A stretch of DNA of 16,186 nt, from assembly GCA_947472115.1 (NCBI GenBank), contig CANIZU010000023.1, positions 1 to 16,186 of the forward strand. Reading direction: 5' to 3'. The translations under genes were made by a program, and so were the position numbers. The stretch's first letter is position 1, and each line of letters begins with the position of its first letter. Of this stretch, positions 14,684 to 16,186 are shown piece by piece. The notes beneath the pieces are model-generated. The model did not search any database, had not been told where the DNA came from, and saw nothing but the letters and a program-made list of their open reading frames with translations. This stretch comes from Flavobacteriales bacterium. Lineage in GTDB: Bacteria > Bacteroidota > Bacteroidia > NS11-12g > UBA955.

Positions 14684-15319
14684 TTAACAACCGCCTTTGC
14701 GCTTTGTGCGTTGAAAAATTACTTTGCCATTTTTTTCGATGTAATCACCTGCTATGATTGGGTATGCATATTTGGGGGCATGCGAAACATGATGACTTTT
14801 TATCGTGATTTTGTCGTTTACCTTTAGTTTGTGCAATGGCTCAAATCCATTCTGGTCGCTGATGGCATTATTGCCTGAATTTTCTGGGCCGAAAGCTAAA
14901 ATAAAATCTTCACCTTGTATTTTAACCATTAATCCGAATCCCAACCTTGAGCCTGGCGGTAGTGATAGAGAATAAACAATGCCATCCATTTTCGTGGTTT
15001 CCGCAATGTTCTTCTGAATTTTGGCTTCGCTGGCATGTACTTTCTTACCAGCGGCAGAAGCTTTCCATTTGTTATAGTTGATTCCTTCCGGGGTCGACTT
15101 CCAATGCGATAAGATAGCTTTTTGCTCAATTTTTGTGAGTTTCTTTGGACTTGAATTGTTCGCCGTTTTATTTTGATTTTTGCCAGTGCCAATAAATGGG
15201 TTGCCTAAGTCTTTTTCCCTAATCATAAAGCCTACGATTAGAAGAAGCATTGCAAGAAAGATTGTCCAACCCAATACTTTAGGGATTTCATCAAAAATAT
15301 TGTAATTAGACCTTTTCAT
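14684..15319 (-). CDS. Single-pass membrane protein with conserved 'SLPPGSRLGFG' domain
   Basis: 211 residues: a short N-terminus, one transmembrane helix (~16-33), a polar linker rich in Asn, Lys and Ser, then a conserved domain from about residue 72 to the end. The domain starts HWKSTPEGINYNKWKASAAG, continues KKVHASEAKI, and has SLSLPPGSRLGFGLMVKIQG then EDFILAFG (118-144), LKVNDKITIKSHHVSHAPKY (165-184), SYP-like AYPIIAGDYIEKNGKVIF and a terminal GGC. I remember very similar segments at the C-terminus of M56 (BlaR1-like) membrane peptidases in Bacteroidota; this is recall and unverified. Here the domain is free-standing on its own membrane anchor, probably facing the periplasm. It starts 78 bp after the ATPase gene and may be co-transcribed. 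No enzyme motif was seen. Confidence 0.7.
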   Translation of the reverse strand: MKRSNYNIFDEIPKVLGWTIFLAMLLLIVGFMIREKDLGNPFIGTGKNQNKTANNSSPKKLTKIEQKAILSHWKSTPEGINYNKWKASAAGKKVHASEAKIQKNIAETTKMDGIVYSLSLPPGSRLGFGLMVKIQGEDFILAFGPENSGNNAISDQNGFEPLHKLKVNDKITIKSHHVSHAPKYAYPIIAGDYIEKNGKVIFQRTKRKGGC

Positions 15320-15397
15320 ACTTTACTCAATTCAAAGAAAATAAGGTAATTGCTGTGGCTATGAATTTGGCGAAACGATGGATACTGGGCTGATACA

Positions 15398-16186
15398 TTA
15401 TTTAACAAATTTAACTTTTTTTAATTCCAAAATAATCAGCATGATAGTGGCGGCAATGATTGCTGTTAAAAAGTGTGAATAGCCTGGGAATTCGAAATGA
15501 AAACTATCTAATAAAAATGGAACGCGCAGCGATGTTACAAGCATAACAATTGCAGCAGCGGTAATTAATATGACAGTTTTGTTTTTGGATTTGAAGACGG
15601 AAAGGACATTTCTGGTTTTTGACAATGAAGAGAAAATCAAGAATACATTTCCAATAATTAATGATGAAAATGCAATGGCTCTGACTTCACCATCAGTATG
15701 GCCTTCGCGGATCGAAATAAAGTAGACTGCCAAAACAACCGCAAGTAGTAAAACCCCATCAAATAAGCTAAATAGAATATTCTTCCATCCAAAAAAATGG
15801 ATATTGGCATCTCGAGGCGGTCTATTCATTATTCCAACTTCTTCTTGTTCAGATTCAAACGCGATGGAGCAAATTGGGTCAATAATGAGCTCGAGGAAAA
15901 CTATTTGTAGTGGCAGCAAAAGAATGGGTAGGGAGCTAAAAAGTGCGGGTAACATGACCATCCCGATGATGGGGATGTGAATGGCGATTACATACGACAT
16001 CGCTTTTTGAAGATTGTCAAAAATTCGTCTTCCCATGTGGATTGCTGACACAATAGAGGAAAAATCGTCGTTCAACAGAACCATAGATGATGCTTCTCGC
16101 GCTACATCCGTTCCTTTCATTCCCATGGCAATGCCAATATCTGCTGCTTTTAATGCAGGGGCATCGTTTACGCCATCGCCTGTCAT
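15398..16186 (-). CDS. P-type cation-transporting ATPase, C-terminal part (partial)
   Basis: 262 codons entering from the right edge; the N-terminal two thirds, including the DKTGT phosphorylation site, lie outside the window. The fragment opens with MTGDGVNDAPALKAADIGIA, the hinge motif of the P domain that binds Mg2+, followed by MG.KGTDVAREASSMVLLND. Then come transmembrane segments M5-M10 of a type II P-type ATPase, with LPLQIVFLELIIDPICSIAF around M6 and the cytoplasmic SEQEEVGIMNRPPR. Six C-terminal helices distinguish it from the heavy-metal (P1B) group, which has two. It is probably a Ca2+ or related cation exporter in the inner membrane. Ion specificity cannot be decided: the M6 region has LELIIDP where Ca2+ pumps usually have a N/T-D-rich motif. 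Confidence 0.95.
   Translation of the reverse strand: MTGDGVNDAPALKAADIGIAMGMKGTDVAREASSMVLLNDDFSSIVSAIHMGRRIFDNLQKAMSYVIAIHIPIIGMVMLPALFSSLPILLLPLQIVFLELIIDPICSIAFESEQEEVGIMNRPPRDANIHFFGWKNILFSLFDGVLLLAVVLAVYFISIREGHTDGEVRAIAFSSLIIGNVFLIFSSLSKTRNVLSVFKSKNKTVILITAAAIVMLVTSLRVPFLLDSFHFEFPGYSHFLTAIIAATIMLIILELKKVKFVK

Overview
The window looks like a chromosomal segment from a member of the Bacteroidota. The evidence is several secreted proteins ending in type IX secretion (T9SS) sorting domains, lipoproteins with short lipoboxes, outer-membrane beta-barrel proteins, a promoter matching the Bacteroidota TTTG / TAnnTTTG pattern, little use of Shine-Dalgarno sequences, and AT-rich composition. 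Genus cannot be named from the sequence. No rRNA, tRNA, CRISPR array, phage genes or intact transposase gene was seen.

Left block (1-5528, all + strand): the tail of a T9SS-exported protein, a beta-barrel-like envelope protein, a lipoprotein with its own consensus promoter, a 569-residue T9SS-exported protein, then a 504-residue exported protein of the uncharacterised 'CHEWGTFT' type. Between the last two lies a ~187 bp non-autonomous transposable element whose ends resemble IS21-family ends. A solo right end of the same element lies at 5726-5792, and a second full copy at 11102-11292.

Middle block (5877-10734, all - strand, read right to left): a four-helix membrane protein overlapping an XRE-type regulator, with inverted and direct operator-like repeats upstream; an outer-membrane beta-barrel protein; a secreted HExxH putative metalloprotein; then two tandem modules. 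Each module is a 35-residue single-pass membrane microprotein (neither previously called as a gene) whose stop codon overlaps, as ATGA, the start of an exported protein: a thioredoxin-like protein in one case and a lipoprotein in the other. The two microproteins are clear paralogues with synonymous differences. The duplication includes the leader and the first codons of the downstream genes, although those downstream proteins look unrelated. This is the most novel-looking feature of the window.

Right block: an intergenic region with nested inverted repeats and a terminator-like hairpin on the - strand, the second transposable-element copy, and a 22 bp near-perfect palindrome lying across the start of a ~1079-residue secreted PKD-type protein (+). 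On the - strand follow a single-pass membrane protein with a conserved C-terminal domain and the C-terminal part of a type II P-type cation ATPase cut by the window edge.

Most genes here concern the cell envelope or secretion. The - strand block from about 10734 to 5877 has short gaps and stop/start overlaps, so parts of it are probably co-transcribed, but only the overlapping pairs are well supported as coupled.
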